Numbered from the stretch's first letter, positions 1-8,430 are shown. The stretch: DNA of 64,000 bases from Corynebacterium appendicis CIP 107643 (GCF_030408415.1 NZ_CP046976.1:372001-436000); one strand, 5' to 3'. Numbers and translations: made by a program. Notes: generated by a model from the letters alone, not told the origin.

Positions 1-696
1 TGGCGCGGTCTTCTTCAATCCGATGACGATCTGGCTGCGCCCGGCGGAGGTGCCGGCGTTGAGGACCTCGACGACGGAGCCGGAGCCCTCAGCGTGGTTG
101 GCTTCGACATCGTTGCGGCCGATGTCCTGAGGGTAGACGGTGCCGTCGATATTGACCTTGAGGAATGCGGAGCCTTCCACCTCGAGCGGGGCCCCGGCGG
201 TCTGCTGGACGGGGGAGGAGGAGTAGTCGACGAACCAGCCGGGTTCGCCGTCCCCGTCGAGGCTCACAATGACGCGGTCGAAACCATCGTGCTCTTCGAC
301 CTCGAGTCCCGTCACGGCGAGCCGGCTCGGAGCGCTGGGGCGGGTGGTCTTGGGTGACTCGTTGGCCGCGTCCAGGTGGCCTTTCTCGCTGGCGAGTTTC
401 GCGTCCGAGTCTGAATCGCGCCCACGATCACGGTCGCTGCGGTCTTTGCCGTTTCCGCTGAGGCTGCCAGCCTCGTTGAGCGTCTTGCCTGCTTGGAGTT
501 CTTCGGTCTGGCCAGCGACAACGCTGTCGGCGCCAGCGGGTTCGGCGCCACTTTGCACGACGCCTCCCTCACCGACGGTTCCGCATCCGGAAAGGGTCGC
601 TACAGCAAGCGCGGCGACCGACACGGCCGCGGCTGCGCGTGTGGAACCGGCACCGCCGGAAAACCGGGGGTTCGGGGAGAGGGCGAATTTGGACAC
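1..696 (-). CDS. AMIN-like domain lipoprotein (3' end outside window)
   Basis: A secreted lipoprotein whose C-terminus lies beyond the left edge; 232 codons are visible. An Ala-rich hydrophobic stretch (about residues 21-37) ends in the lipobox LSGC with Cys38, so the protein should be anchored to the outer face of the membrane. A charged, low-complexity linker follows (about residues 75-120). The folded part begins near LAVTGLEVEEHDGFDRVIVSL, a pattern I associate with the AMIN-like domain of actinobacterial lipoproteins. Function is unknown. The start is uncertain: GTG codons at 696, 702 and 714 are all in frame and none has a clear ribosome binding site. It is divergent from the next gene. 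Confidence 0.75.
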   Translation of the reverse strand, partial: MSKFALSPNPRFSGGAGSTRAAAAVSVAALAVATLSGCGTVGEGGVVQSGAEPAGADSVVAGQTEELQAGKTLNEAGSLSGNGKDRSDRDRGRDSDSDAKLASEKGHLDAANESPKTTRPSAPSRLAVTGLEVEEHDGFDRVIVSLDGDGEPGWFVDYSSSPVQQTAGAPLEVEGSAFLKVNIDGTVYPQDIGRNDVEANHAEGSGSVVEVLNAGTSAGRSQIVIGLKKTAP

Positions 697-820
697 GGAC
701 ACTAGGTTAACCACGATCGAGCACAAGACGAAATTTATTCACGGGTCACAGGGCTTTGAGATGAAAAAGTGACCGGGGCCAAGCTGCGGGGTGGGGGAGG
801 GGAAGCGTCGATAAGCTGCT

Positions 821-850
821 TTGAACCGTATTGGAAAGATAGGCTACCCT
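821..850 (+). promoter_or_regulatory. promoter, probably leaderless
   Basis: TTGAAC (821-826) and TACCCT (845-850) are separated by 18 nt. The -10 hexamer lies 7 nt before the ATG at 858, so transcription would begin at or beside the start codon. Confidence 0.5.
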
Positions 851-857
851 TAGAAGC

Positions 858-1766
858 ATGTCTGTCGACCGCCGAACGTTGTGCTCTGATGTGGAAGTTG
901 AGCCCCTGCCCGGCACTGCGAAGCAAGCGGGTGTCTATGTGCTCTTCGAGTACCCGGGACCGTGGAGCCATGACATTTTGGACGGCGACACCTTTGGCGA
1001 CGAGCTGACCGCGAAGCTGAAGGCCAAGATGAAGGAGTCGAGCGCGTCGCTGCAGCTCATCCGTCATCCCACGCGCGAGGGGCGCGATATCGATGACAAC
1101 CATCTCTACATTGTGTTCTCCGATATCGGGGTCACCGAAGTTCTCCACGTCGACGGCCCGGAGGCGATCCTGGAGCTCGATCTTTCGGGCCCGGGCAAGA
1201 ATGGCGGGCAGACGCGCATCGCGCCGCTGCTGCTCGTGTGCACGCATGCGAAGCGCGACCGCTGCTGCGCAGTGAAGGGCCGCCCGCTGGTCAGCGAGCT
1301 GGAACGCCGCTACCCGTTCAAGAAAACGGGAGATGTCGTGTGGGAGACCTCCCATGTCAAGGGCCACCGTTTCGCACCCGCGCTGCTGCTCATGCCGTGG
1401 GGCTACAGCTTCGGCCGCATGAATATCGAGGCCACTGAGGCGATGCTCGCCGCCGCGATGCGCGCGCTGTATTTCGTTCCCGGCAATCGCGGCCGGGGCA
1501 CCCTCACCCCGCCCGAGCAGGCCGCGGAAATCGCCGTCGCGGCGCACCTTCAGCGCGAGGGCGCGGACGTTTCCTACGGTCAACTGTCGATGGACAACTC
1601 CGAGGTCGGTGACGACACAGCGAGCATTTCGCTTGTCGACGCCTCCTCTGCCCGCACCTTCACCGTCTCCCTGCGCAAAGAAGAAGCCGCAGGAGTGGTG
1701 TCCTCCTGCGGCGATGAACCGAAGACCGGTTCGTACTGGGCTGTCAGTTCTATCAGCGGCGCATGA
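858..1766 (+). CDS. sucrase/ferredoxin-like family protein
   Basis: A 302-residue member of the sucrase/ferredoxin-like (Apd1-type) family, whose thioredoxin-fold domain binds a [2Fe-2S] cluster. Cluster-binding candidates are visible in CTHAKRDRCCAVKGRPL (around residue 127) and HVKGHRFAPALLLMPWG (around residue 165). The physiological role in actinobacteria is not established; redox or metal-linked functions are inferred from the family. The ATG at 858 has no Shine-Dalgarno sequence but has a -10 hexamer 7 nt upstream. The last codons overlap the convergent metI gene by 14 bp and contain the hairpin that probably terminates metNIQ. Confidence 0.8.
   Translation: MSVDRRTLCSDVEVEPLPGTAKQAGVYVLFEYPGPWSHDILDGDTFGDELTAKLKAKMKESSASLQLIRHPTREGRDIDDNHLYIVFSDIGVTEVLHVDGPEAILELDLSGPGKNGGQTRIAPLLLVCTHAKRDRCCAVKGRPLVSELERRYPFKKTGDVVWETSHVKGHRFAPALLLMPWGYSFGRMNIEATEAMLAAAMRALYFVPGNRGRGTLTPPEQAAEIAVAAHLQREGADVSYGQLSMDNSEVGDDTASISLVDASSARTFTVSLRKEEAAGVVSSCGDEPKTGSYWAVSSISGA
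1686..1712 (-). terminator. terminator of metNIQ, inside the opposing gene
   Basis: A perfect 10-bp stem GCCGCAGGAG / CTCCTGCGGC with a 7-nt loop lies about 40 bp past the metI stop. On the minus strand it is followed by TTCTTCTTT. It lies entirely within the 3' coding region of the convergent plus-strand gene. Confidence 0.7.
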
Positions 1767-2448
1767 CCTTGCGCGAGAGGTAGTTGCCCAAAAGCTGCGC
1801 CAGCTGAACGATGACCACGATGGTGATCACAGCGACCCAGGTGACTTCCGGCTGGTATGCGCGGTAGCCGTAGACGATGGCGAAGTCGCCTAGACCGCCG
1901 CCGCCGATGTAGCCCGCCATGGCGGACATGTCGATCACGGCGATGAAGATGAAGGTGAAGCCGAGAATCAGCGGGCCGAGCGCTTCCGGGATGATCACGG
2001 TACGGATGATGCGCCACGGGCCGGCGCCCATTGCGCGGGCCGCCTCGATCACGCCCGGGTCGATGGCCACCAGGTTCTGCTCCACGATGCGGGCCACGGT
2101 GAAGGTGGCTGTCACGCACATCACGAAGGTGGCGGCCTCGCGGCCGATCGTGGTGCCCACCACCGCCAGGGTGACGGCGTAGAGCATGGCGATCATGATG
2201 ATGAACGGGATCGGCCTGAAGAAGTTCACCAGGATGTTGAGAATCCAGTAGACGACCTTGTTCTGCAGCACTCCGCCCTGGCGGGTGGTGTACAGGAACA
2301 GGCCGATGATCAGGCCGAAGAAGCCGCCCACGATCATGGTGATGATCACCATGAACAGTGTGTCGCTGATGGCGTCGAGGTAGGTGGGGCCGAGACGGTC
2401 CCAGTCGACCTCGCCGGCGGCGAGAAGCAGTTGGTTCGTGGCAGTCAT
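1753..2448 (-). CDS. metI: methionine ABC transporter permease MetI
   Basis: Inner-membrane permease of the D/L-methionine importer, 231 residues, close to the usual MetI length. Five or so hydrophobic segments are visible. The cytoplasmic EAA loop that contacts the ATPase is EAARAMGAGPWRIIRTVIIP (near residue 135). The start codon overlaps the metN stop by one base (TAATG on the coding strand), implying translational coupling. It is the last gene of metQ-metN-metI, and a strong hairpin follows about 40 bp downstream. Confidence 0.93.
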   Translation of the reverse strand: MTATNQLLLAAGEVDWDRLGPTYLDAISDTLFMVIITMIVGGFFGLIIGLFLYTTRQGGVLQNKVVYWILNILVNFFRPIPFIIMIAMLYAVTLAVVGTTIGREAATFVMCVTATFTVARIVEQNLVAIDPGVIEAARAMGAGPWRIIRTVIIPEALGPLILGFTFIFIAVIDMSAMAGYIGGGGLGDFAIVYGYRAYQPEVTWVAVITIVVIVQLAQLLGNYLSRKVMRR

Positions 2449-3542
2449 TAGTGAGCCTCCCCGTTCGTTGCTGCGCCTAGGGCCGTGGATCCGGCAGCTG
2501 CGCTGCCGGAGGTGATCTCATTGATCGTGGTGGTCTGGCGCAGAGTGGAGTAGAAGTCCTCGATGACTTCCTGGTTGCCGGTCAGACGGACGGTCATCTT
2601 GCCGAAGGAGTGGTCCTGCAGTGTGGTCACGGAACCGTGGACCACATCGAGGCTCACACCGCGCTCCTGCAGCTTCGCGGCTGCGGAGAAGAAGCCGGAT
2701 TCGGCAGTCAGATCGACCGTGAATAGGCGGCCTTCCTTGTCCATGAGCTCGCGCTCTTCGGCTTCCGACGGGGTGTTGCGCAGGCTGGTGGACACAAATC
2801 GCTGCGCCACTTGGGTCTGCGGGTCGGAGAAGACTTGGTAGACCGAGCCGTGCTCGACGACCTTGCCGTTCTCCATCACGGCGACCTTGTCGGCGATGGC
2901 GCGGATGACATCCATCTCGTGGGTGATCACCACGATCGTGATGCCGGTGCGCTCGTTAACTTCCTTGAGCAGAGCCAGGACTTCCTGGGTGGTCTCGGGG
3001 TCGAGGGCGGAGGTGGCTTCGTCGGCAAGCAGCAGCGAGGGGCTCGTGGCGAGCGCGCGGGCGATGCCGACGCGCTGCTTCTGGCCGCCTGAGAGCTGTT
3101 CCGGGTAGTTCGTGCCGCGCTCGGCGAGGCCGACGAATTCGAGCAATTCGGCGACGCGGGCCTTGCGGTCGGCGGCGCTCATCTCGGTCATCTTCAGCGG
3201 GTACTCAATATTGCCCGCCGCGTTGAGCGACGAGAACAGGTTGAACTGCTGGAAGATCATGCCGATATTGCGGCGGGCCTCGCGCATCTGCTTGGCCGGC
3301 ATGCCGACGATGTCGGTGCCGTCCAGCAGGATCTGGCCCGAGGTAGGGGTGTCCAGCCCGTTGATCATGCGCACGAGCGTGGACTTGCCGGCACCCGAGT
3401 AACCGATCACGCCCAGAATCTCGCCCGGTTCAACGGTGAGATTGACGTTGTCCAACGCGACGACGTCGGGGCCCTTCCTTCCGGACCGGAACACCTTGTT
3501 CACGTCCCGGAATTCGATCCGGGTGCCGGCTTTAGCGGCCAT
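2448..3542 (-). CDS. metN: methionine ABC transporter ATPase MetN
   Basis: Cytoplasmic ATPase of the methionine importer, 364 residues. Visible motifs are Walker A GYSGAGKST (near residue 43), signature LSGGQ, Walker B LLLADEATSALD and the H-loop VITHEMD. About 100 residues follow the ATPase core and resemble the C-terminal NIL (C2) domain, which in MetN binds methionine and mediates transinhibition. The start overlaps the metQ stop by one base (TAATG), so translation is probably coupled along the operon. The last 20 or so residues are Ala/Ser/Gly-rich. Confidence 0.95.
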   Translation of the reverse strand: MAAKAGTRIEFRDVNKVFRSGRKGPDVVALDNVNLTVEPGEILGVIGYSGAGKSTLVRMINGLDTPTSGQILLDGTDIVGMPAKQMREARRNIGMIFQQFNLFSSLNAAGNIEYPLKMTEMSAADRKARVAELLEFVGLAERGTNYPEQLSGGQKQRVGIARALATSPSLLLADEATSALDPETTQEVLALLKEVNERTGITIVVITHEMDVIRAIADKVAVMENGKVVEHGSVYQVFSDPQTQVAQRFVSTSLRNTPSEAEERELMDKEGRLFTVDLTAESGFFSAAAKLQERGVSLDVVHGSVTTLQDHSFGKMTVRLTGNQEVIEDFYSTLRQTTTINEITSGSAAAGSTALGAATNGEAH

Positions 3543-4429
3543 TACTTCGATTCCTCCACGAGGCGGTCGAGGATCTCGTTCAGCTCGTCCTTGGACTTCT
3601 GGACCTGGACGGCGGTGCCGTTGGAGTCCTCGTTCAGAGCGTCGGTGACCTCAGGGGTCTGCCAGATCTCGACGAGCTTCTCGTAGGTCGGGTTGTCGAT
3701 GTCCTCGGCGCGGACAGCGAAGATGTTGATGTACGGCTCAGCCAGCTCGGAGTTCGGGTCGTCGGAAGCGACAGCGGTGGACGCGTCGATGCCGGCGCGG
3801 GAGAGCCAGTTGTTGTTGATGATCGCCGGGTCGCCCTGGTTGTAGGCAGTCGGGGTCTGGGATGCGTCGACCGGGGTGATTTCGACCTTGGAGCCTTCCT
3901 CGTCGATGTCTGCCGGGGTCGGGTTCAGCTCGTCGGCGCCCTCCTTGACCTTGACCAGGCCAGCCTGGACGAGAACGTTGATGGCGCGGCCCTGGTTGGA
4001 CGGGTCGTTCGGGATGGCGATCTTCTCGCCTTCGATGCCGTCGAGGGAGTCATGGTCCTTCCAGAACAGGCCGAGAGTGTTGATCTCGGCGGAGCCGACG
4101 ATGCGCAGGTCCTCGCCGGAGGATGCCTCGTACTGGGCCAGGTAGAGGATGTGCTGGAACTTGTTGAGGTCGATCTGGCCCTCGGCCAGCGCCGGGTTCA
4201 CCGGGGTGTACTCAGTGAAGGGGACGAGCTCGAGGTCGATGCCCTCTTCCTTCGCCTTGTCCACGAACACAGACCAAGCTTTCTGGTCGGAGTCGGTGGT
4301 GCCGATGCGGATGACCTTGTCGTCCCCGCCCTCGCCTGCGGTGTTGTCGGCGGAATCGGAGCACGCAACCAGTCCGGTAGCCGCCAGGATGGAGGCTGCT
4401 GCGGTTGCGATAACACGGTTGAGGCGCAT
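3542..4429 (-). CDS. metQ: methionine-binding lipoprotein MetQ
   Basis: Substrate-binding lipoprotein of the methionine importer, 295 residues. The signal peptide ends at lipobox LVAC with Cys23. The NlpA/MetQ fold is recognisable from IRIGTTDSDQKAWSVF, the conserved FTEYTPVNPALAEGQIDLN region and AIPNDPSNQGRA. The ATG at 4429 was chosen because AGGAAG lies just upstream, although the frame stays open to 4486. It is the first gene of the operon and divergent from dnaE2. Confidence 0.93.
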   Translation of the reverse strand: MRLNRVIATAAASILAATGLVACSDSADNTAGEGGDDKVIRIGTTDSDQKAWSVFVDKAKEEGIDLELVPFTEYTPVNPALAEGQIDLNKFQHILYLAQYEASSGEDLRIVGSAEINTLGLFWKDHDSLDGIEGEKIAIPNDPSNQGRAINVLVQAGLVKVKEGADELNPTPADIDEEGSKVEITPVDASQTPTAYNQGDPAIINNNWLSRAGIDASTAVASDDPNSELAEPYINIFAVRAEDIDNPTYEKLVEIWQTPEVTDALNEDSNGTAVQVQKSKDELNEILDRLVEESK

Positions 4430-4476
4430 GTCGCTTCCTGCTCTTTCTTTGTTCGTCGGGAAATGAATGTGAAAAG

Positions 4477-4506
4477 AATGTAACACCGTGTGTACCGCTT
4501 AGTCTA
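4477..4506 (-). promoter_or_regulatory. metQ promoter with McbR-like operator
   Basis: On the minus strand a -10-like TACATT occupies 4482-4477. The sequence TGTACCGCTTAGTCTA at 4491-4506 (plus-strand reading) matches the McbR consensus TAGAC-N6-GTCTA fully in one half and at 3 of 5 positions in the other. It would overlap the -35 region. McbR represses methionine genes in Corynebacterium glutamicum. The site is an inference from the motif alone. Confidence 0.35.
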
Positions 4507-4535
4507 GTTTGGGTTCGCCCCAATGAAACGGTGAT

Positions 4536-4551
4536 TGGAACACAGTTTCGA
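4536..4551 (+). promoter_or_regulatory. candidate LexA (SOS) box of dnaE2
   Basis: TGGAACACAGTTTCGA matches 10 of 12 defined positions of the actinobacterial SOS box TCGAAC-N4-GTTCGA. It ends 7 nt before a -10-like TATTGT (4559-4564), which lies 6 nt before the GTG at 4571, so a bound repressor would cover the -35 region. dnaE2 is SOS-induced in mycobacteria, which fits. Confidence 0.6.
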
Positions 4552-4570
4552 GCGGAGCTATTGTTGTGGC

Positions 4571-7500
4571 GTGGATTTCCGTGGTGGCGAAGGCTTGTCC
4601 TGGTCGCGGCTGGAGCGCGTACTCTCCGGCCGCCCCGGCCCCGTGCCCGTCCCCGTCGACCACACCCGCGAACCGGCCCGCGAGCGCATTCCGCTGGGCC
4701 GGCCGACCGTGCCGTTCGCCGAACTCCACGCCGTATCCACGTATAGCTTTCTGTCGGACGCCGGTGGTGCGAGTGAACCGGAAGAACTCGTCGCACGCGC
4801 GCGAGAACTCGGCCTTTCCGCTCTCGGAGTGCTGGACAGGGATGGTTTTTACGGCGCGGTCAAATTCGCCGAAGCGGCCGCCGAAGCTGATATGCCCACC
4901 GTCTTCGGCGCGGAGCTTTCGCTTATCGACGCCCCGCCCCTTCCTCTCATCGCCCGCGGCCCCGAGGGGTACCGCCGCTTGTCCCGGCTCATGGCCCGTG
5001 CACACATGGCGGGAGGGGAGAAGGGCGTGCTGTGCTACCCGCCGCTGCACGAAATTGCCGCGGAATTGGACGGCACCTGCATTGCCCTTGCTGGGTGGCG
5101 CTGGGCTGACCGCATCGATGATCTGATCGAATTCTTTGGACTAGACCGAGCGGTCAGGGAATTCGAGATTTCCATGCTCCCGGAAGACGCTGACCGCCAC
5201 GCCGCTCTGCGCGCCCATCCCGAGATCCCGGCCATCATTACTGCTGCTCCCGGTGCGGCCACACGGGAGCGGGCGAGGTTGGCGGGGGCGAAGAGGGCAT
5301 TGGGGCGTCGTCAAGCGATTGCTTCTTCGTACCGCGACGTGCACCCGATGGGCGCGAACTGGCTGCGCTCCGGCGAGCAGCTCCTGGCCATGGCCCCCGA
5401 CTGCGCCGATGCCCTCGAATTCACCGTTGAACTGGCGGAACAATGCGCTTTCACCCTCGACCTCGTCGTGCCGCAGTTGCCGCGGTTTCCCACCCCCGAC
5501 GGCCACGACGAGATGAGCTGGTTGCGGAAACTCGTGGAAGAGCGCGGCCGCGAACGCTACGCCTCCCGCCCTGACGACGTGCGCGAACGCGCCCGCGCGC
5601 AGATCGCCCACGAGCTCCGCATCATCGAGCAACTCGGCTTTCCCGGTTATTTCCTGATCGTCGACGACCTCGTCTCGTTTTGCCGCGAGTCCAATATTTT
5701 GTGCCAAGGCCGCGGATCCGCCGCGAATTCCGCCGTGTGTTTCGCGCTCGGGATCACGAATGTCGACCCGATTTCCGCTGGTCTCCTCTTCGAGCGCTTC
5801 CTGTCGCCGGACCGCGACGGCCCACCCGACATCGACATCGACATTGAATCCGGCCGCCGCGAAGAAGTCATCCAGTACGCGTACGCGACCTACGGCCGCG
5901 AGAATGCCGCGCAGGTGGCGAACGTGATCACCTACCGCACCAAAGGTGCCGTCCGCGACGCCGCCCGCGCGCTCGGCTACCCGCAAGGTGCTGCCGACGC
6001 GTGGTCCAAAGGCATCGCCTCTCCTCCAGAGCGCGTCGTGACCTTGGCCGCGCAACTCAAGGGTCAACCCCGCCACCTGGGTATCCACTCCGGCGGCATG
6101 GTGATCTGCGACCGGCCCATTGCCGATGTCGTGCCCACCGAATGGGCGCGCATGGAAGGACGGTCCGTTGTGCAGTGGGACAAGGATGATTGCGCCGCTG
6201 CCGGCCTGGTCAAATTCGACCTGCTCGGCCTCGGCATGCTCGAAGCGTTGCACCACATGATCGACCTCGTGCGCGAGACCACCGGGCGCGAGGTCCACCT
6301 GTGGGAGCTCGATCTCGCCGACCCGAGCGTGTACGAGATGCTCTGCCGCGCCGACGCCGTCGGCGTGTTCCAGGTCGAGTCCCGCGCGCAGATGAACACT
6401 CTGCCGCGCTTGAAGCCGCGCCGGTTCTTCGACCTCGTCGTCGAGGTCGCCCTGATCAGGCCCGGCCCGATCCAGGGCGGGTCCGTGCACCCGTATCTGC
6501 GCCGGCGCGACGGGCTCGAGCCTGTCGACTACGAGCATCCCGTGCTCGAACGCTCCCTGGGCAAGACCCTCGGCATCCCCCTGTTTCAGGAGCAACTCAT
6601 GCAGATCGCCGTCGATGCCGCCGGCTTCACCGGCGCTGAGGCTGACTCTCTGCGCCGCGCCATGGGCTCCAAACGCTCGCCCGCGAAAATGGCGGCGCTG
6701 CGCCAGCGATTCTTCGATGGCTGTTGGGCCACGAACCGGATCGACGACGCCACGGCCGACCGGTTATGGCAGAAGATCGTGGCGTTCGCCGCCTACGGCT
6801 TCCCCGAATCCCACTCGCAGTCTTTTGCCTCGCTGGTGTATTTCTCCGCCTGGTTCAAGCGCTACTACCCGGCCGAATTCTGCGTCGGCCTGCTGCGCGC
6901 CCAGCCGATGGGCTTCTACTCCCCGCAGTCCCTGATCCAGGACGCCCGCCGCCACGGCATCACCGTCCTGCCTGTCGACGTGAACGCCTCGGGCGTTGAA
7001 GCTCGATGCATCGACTCCGGCACCATCCGTGTCGGGCTGAACCTGATCAAAGGGCTGGGGGCGAAAGCTGCTGAAAGGATTGAAACGGCCCAGGCTAGTG
7101 CCACTTTCACCGGCATTCCGGACCTGTCCCGCCGTGCTGATTTATCTGTCGAGCACGTCGAAGCCCTCGCCCGAGCTGGGGCTTTAGATTGTTTTGGTGT
7201 GGACCGCCGTCAGGCCCTCTGGCAGGCCGGCGTCGCCGCCACCGAACGCGACGGTATGCTGCCGGGCCTCTCAGCTATCGGCGCCCCCGCGCTGCCCGGC
7301 ATGAACTCTTTCGAACTCATGGCCGCCGACATCGCCGCCACCGGTGTGACCCCGGGGTTCATGCCGATGGAGAAGCTGCGCGGGGCCCTCCGCCGCGCCA
7401 ACGTCGTGACCGCCGCCGACCTGAAACGCGTCCCCGACGGCACCCGCATCCGCGTCGCCGGCGTGGTCACTCACCGCCAAGCCCCGCGCACCGCCGCCGG

Positions 7501-7720
7501 CGTCACCTTCCTCGGCATGGAGGACGAGACCGGCCTGACCAACATCATCATTCCCAAAGGCCTCTGGAACCGGCAGAAGATTCTCGCCCGCACCGCCAAG
7601 GCCCTCATCGTCCGTGGCATTGTCCAGAATGCCTCCGGTGCCGTCAGCGTCCTCGCCGACAAGCTCGAGCCTCTTGAGATGGGGGAGTGGCTCAGCCGCG
7701 GCTCCCGCGATTTCCGGTAG
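4571..7720 (+). CDS. dnaE2: error-prone DNA polymerase DnaE2
   Basis: A 1049-residue C-family DNA polymerase used in damage-induced mutagenesis, usually with ImuA' and ImuB, neither of which is in this window. The N-terminal PHP domain starts at FAELHAVSTYSFLSDAGGAS (about residue 50). The polymerase core carries GRGSAANSAVCFALGITNVDP and the acidic PDIDIDIESGRR. Finger and thumb segments (GIPLFQEQLMQIA; AYGFPESHSQSFASL) follow, then HhH and OB-fold regions, and the family-typical C-terminus SRDFR. The GTG at 4571 is preferred to the TTG at 4535 because of the -10-like hexamer 6 nt upstream, and because the TTG start would lie in the LexA-like box. Confidence 0.93.
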   Translation: MDFRGGEGLSWSRLERVLSGRPGPVPVPVDHTREPARERIPLGRPTVPFAELHAVSTYSFLSDAGGASEPEELVARARELGLSALGVLDRDGFYGAVKFAEAAAEADMPTVFGAELSLIDAPPLPLIARGPEGYRRLSRLMARAHMAGGEKGVLCYPPLHEIAAELDGTCIALAGWRWADRIDDLIEFFGLDRAVREFEISMLPEDADRHAALRAHPEIPAIITAAPGAATRERARLAGAKRALGRRQAIASSYRDVHPMGANWLRSGEQLLAMAPDCADALEFTVELAEQCAFTLDLVVPQLPRFPTPDGHDEMSWLRKLVEERGRERYASRPDDVRERARAQIAHELRIIEQLGFPGYFLIVDDLVSFCRESNILCQGRGSAANSAVCFALGITNVDPISAGLLFERFLSPDRDGPPDIDIDIESGRREEVIQYAYATYGRENAAQVANVITYRTKGAVRDAARALGYPQGAADAWSKGIASPPERVVTLAAQLKGQPRHLGIHSGGMVICDRPIADVVPTEWARMEGRSVVQWDKDDCAAAGLVKFDLLGLGMLEALHHMIDLVRETTGREVHLWELDLADPSVYEMLCRADAVGVFQVESRAQMNTLPRLKPRRFFDLVVEVALIRPGPIQGGSVHPYLRRRDGLEPVDYEHPVLERSLGKTLGIPLFQEQLMQIAVDAAGFTGAEADSLRRAMGSKRSPAKMAALRQRFFDGCWATNRIDDATADRLWQKIVAFAAYGFPESHSQSFASLVYFSAWFKRYYPAEFCVGLLRAQPMGFYSPQSLIQDARRHGITVLPVDVNASGVEARCIDSGTIRVGLNLIKGLGAKAAERIETAQASATFTGIPDLSRRADLSVEHVEALARAGALDCFGVDRRQALWQAGVAATERDGMLPGLSAIGAPALPGMNSFELMAADIAATGVTPGFMPMEKLRGALRRANVVTAADLKRVPDGTRIRVAGVVTHRQAPRTAAGVTFLGMEDETGLTNIIIPKGLWNRQKILARTAKALIVRGIVQNASGAVSVLADKLEPLEMGEWLSRGSRDFR

Positions 7721-7775
7721 CGCGTGCTCGGGGAAGATCTTAGAAGGAGGCGAGTCTGGTTGGCCCTTGCAGGCA

Positions 7776-7879
7776 GGTGGATCTACTTTGCATTCCCAAA
7801 GTGTGTCATTTCTTATAAGCCCATGTCGGGAGATTTTCACTATGCAGGGCAGAGGACCCAAATGTAAAGCAGATCCACC
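7776..7879. repeat. 104-bp inverted-repeat-bounded element, copy 1
   Basis: Left end GGTGGATCTACTTTGCATT (7776-7794) and right end AATGTAAAGCAGATCCACC (7861-7879) are inverted copies matching at 17 of 19 positions. The inside shares TCATTTCTTATAAG-like sequence with copy 2 (CATGTTTTATAAGG). No open reading frame fits inside. It resembles a MITE or an extragenic palindromic element. Confidence 0.7.
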
Positions 7880-7971
7880 GTGGTTCTCGCGCTGGCGGCT
7901 CCCACTTCGTTTGCTGCGCCCGCCGCGCCGGTGCTGCCTGGAGCGTTCGCGGTGGTCGGTCTCTACCGACC

Positions 7972-8072
7972 GGTGAATCTGTTTACATGCCCCATGTGCG
8001 ACATGTTTTATAAGGAAAGGTCAGTGCGATTTCGGCATTTAGCAAGATCGTGCTGATGTAAACAGATTCACC
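7972..8072. repeat. 101-bp inverted-repeat-bounded element, copy 2
   Basis: The ends GGTGAATCTGTTTACAT (7972-7988) and ATGTAAACAGATTCACC (8056-8072) are a perfect 17-bp inverted repeat. Length, end sequence and inner TTATAAG motif relate it to copy 1. The right end lies about 30 bp from the hicB stop codon, so it could act as the 3' end of that transcript. Confidence 0.72.
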
Positions 8073-8103
8073 CGTTGGTGCGTTCCAGATGTTTTTCTCA
8101 GCC

Positions 8104-8430
8104 TCAGGCAGAGGCCAGCTTTTGGGTCACGAGGGCATTGAGCGAGATCCCCTCATTTTCAGCTTCGTCAACGAGCTTCCGGTGGAGCGACGGTGAAATG
8201 CGGACATTGAACCGCCCGGAGAACTCACGCATCCCAAGCGGTTGTGGGACTGGATCGCCGCTTTCTAAAAGGTCCGCCAAAACCTCCTCGACGAGGGAAA
8301 GGATGCCTTTTTCGGCGGCGTCTCGGGAATCTTCCAGCCAGGACAGCGACGGGAACTCCCGGACCGTTGCAACGAACTGCTCGTCCTCCTGGGACCAGCC
8401 AACCTGATAGGTGTATTTGTCAGCGTTCAT
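8104..8430 (-). CDS. hicB: HicB-family antitoxin (orphan)
   Basis: A 108-residue HicB-type protein. The N-terminal half YTYQVGWSQEDEQFVATVREFPSLSW is the partially degraded RNase-H-like HicB fold. The C-terminal half GRFNVRISPSLHRKLVDEAENEGISLNALV is a ribbon-helix-helix DNA-binding domain. In an intact system HicB neutralises the HicA mRNA interferase and represses its own promoter. Here no full hicA is present. The ATG at 8430 overlaps by ATGA the stop of an 18-codon hicA-like fragment upstream, which suggests this start and translational coupling. Confidence 0.82.
   Translation of the reverse strand: MNADKYTYQVGWSQEDEQFVATVREFPSLSWLEDSRDAAEKGILSLVEEVLADLLESGDPVPQPLGMREFSGRFNVRISPSLHRKLVDEAENEGISLNALVTQKLASA

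Larger units (their letters stand above)
7721..8103. other. gene-free region with two inverted-repeat elements
   Basis: This 380-bp gap after dnaE2 holds no convincing gene. It contains two ~100-bp elements bounded by inverted repeats, listed separately, separated by 92 bp. Just before the second lies a small stem GGTCGGT-ctct-ACCGACC (7954-7971) with no T-run. No clear terminator for dnaE2 was found. Confidence 0.7.

Noticed and set aside
735..1583. A 282-codon minus-strand frame opposite the sucrase/ferredoxin-like gene
   Set aside because: It overlaps a gene with recognisable cluster-binding motifs and its own translation has no domain.
5141..6595. A 484-codon minus-strand open frame inside dnaE2
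   Set aside because: Low-complexity translation and complete overlap with a well-conserved polymerase gene; a codon-bias artefact.
7784..7794. ACTTTGCATT in the first 104-bp element, resembling a RamB site
   Set aside because: It is part of the inverted terminal repeat and no acetate or carbon-metabolism gene starts nearby.
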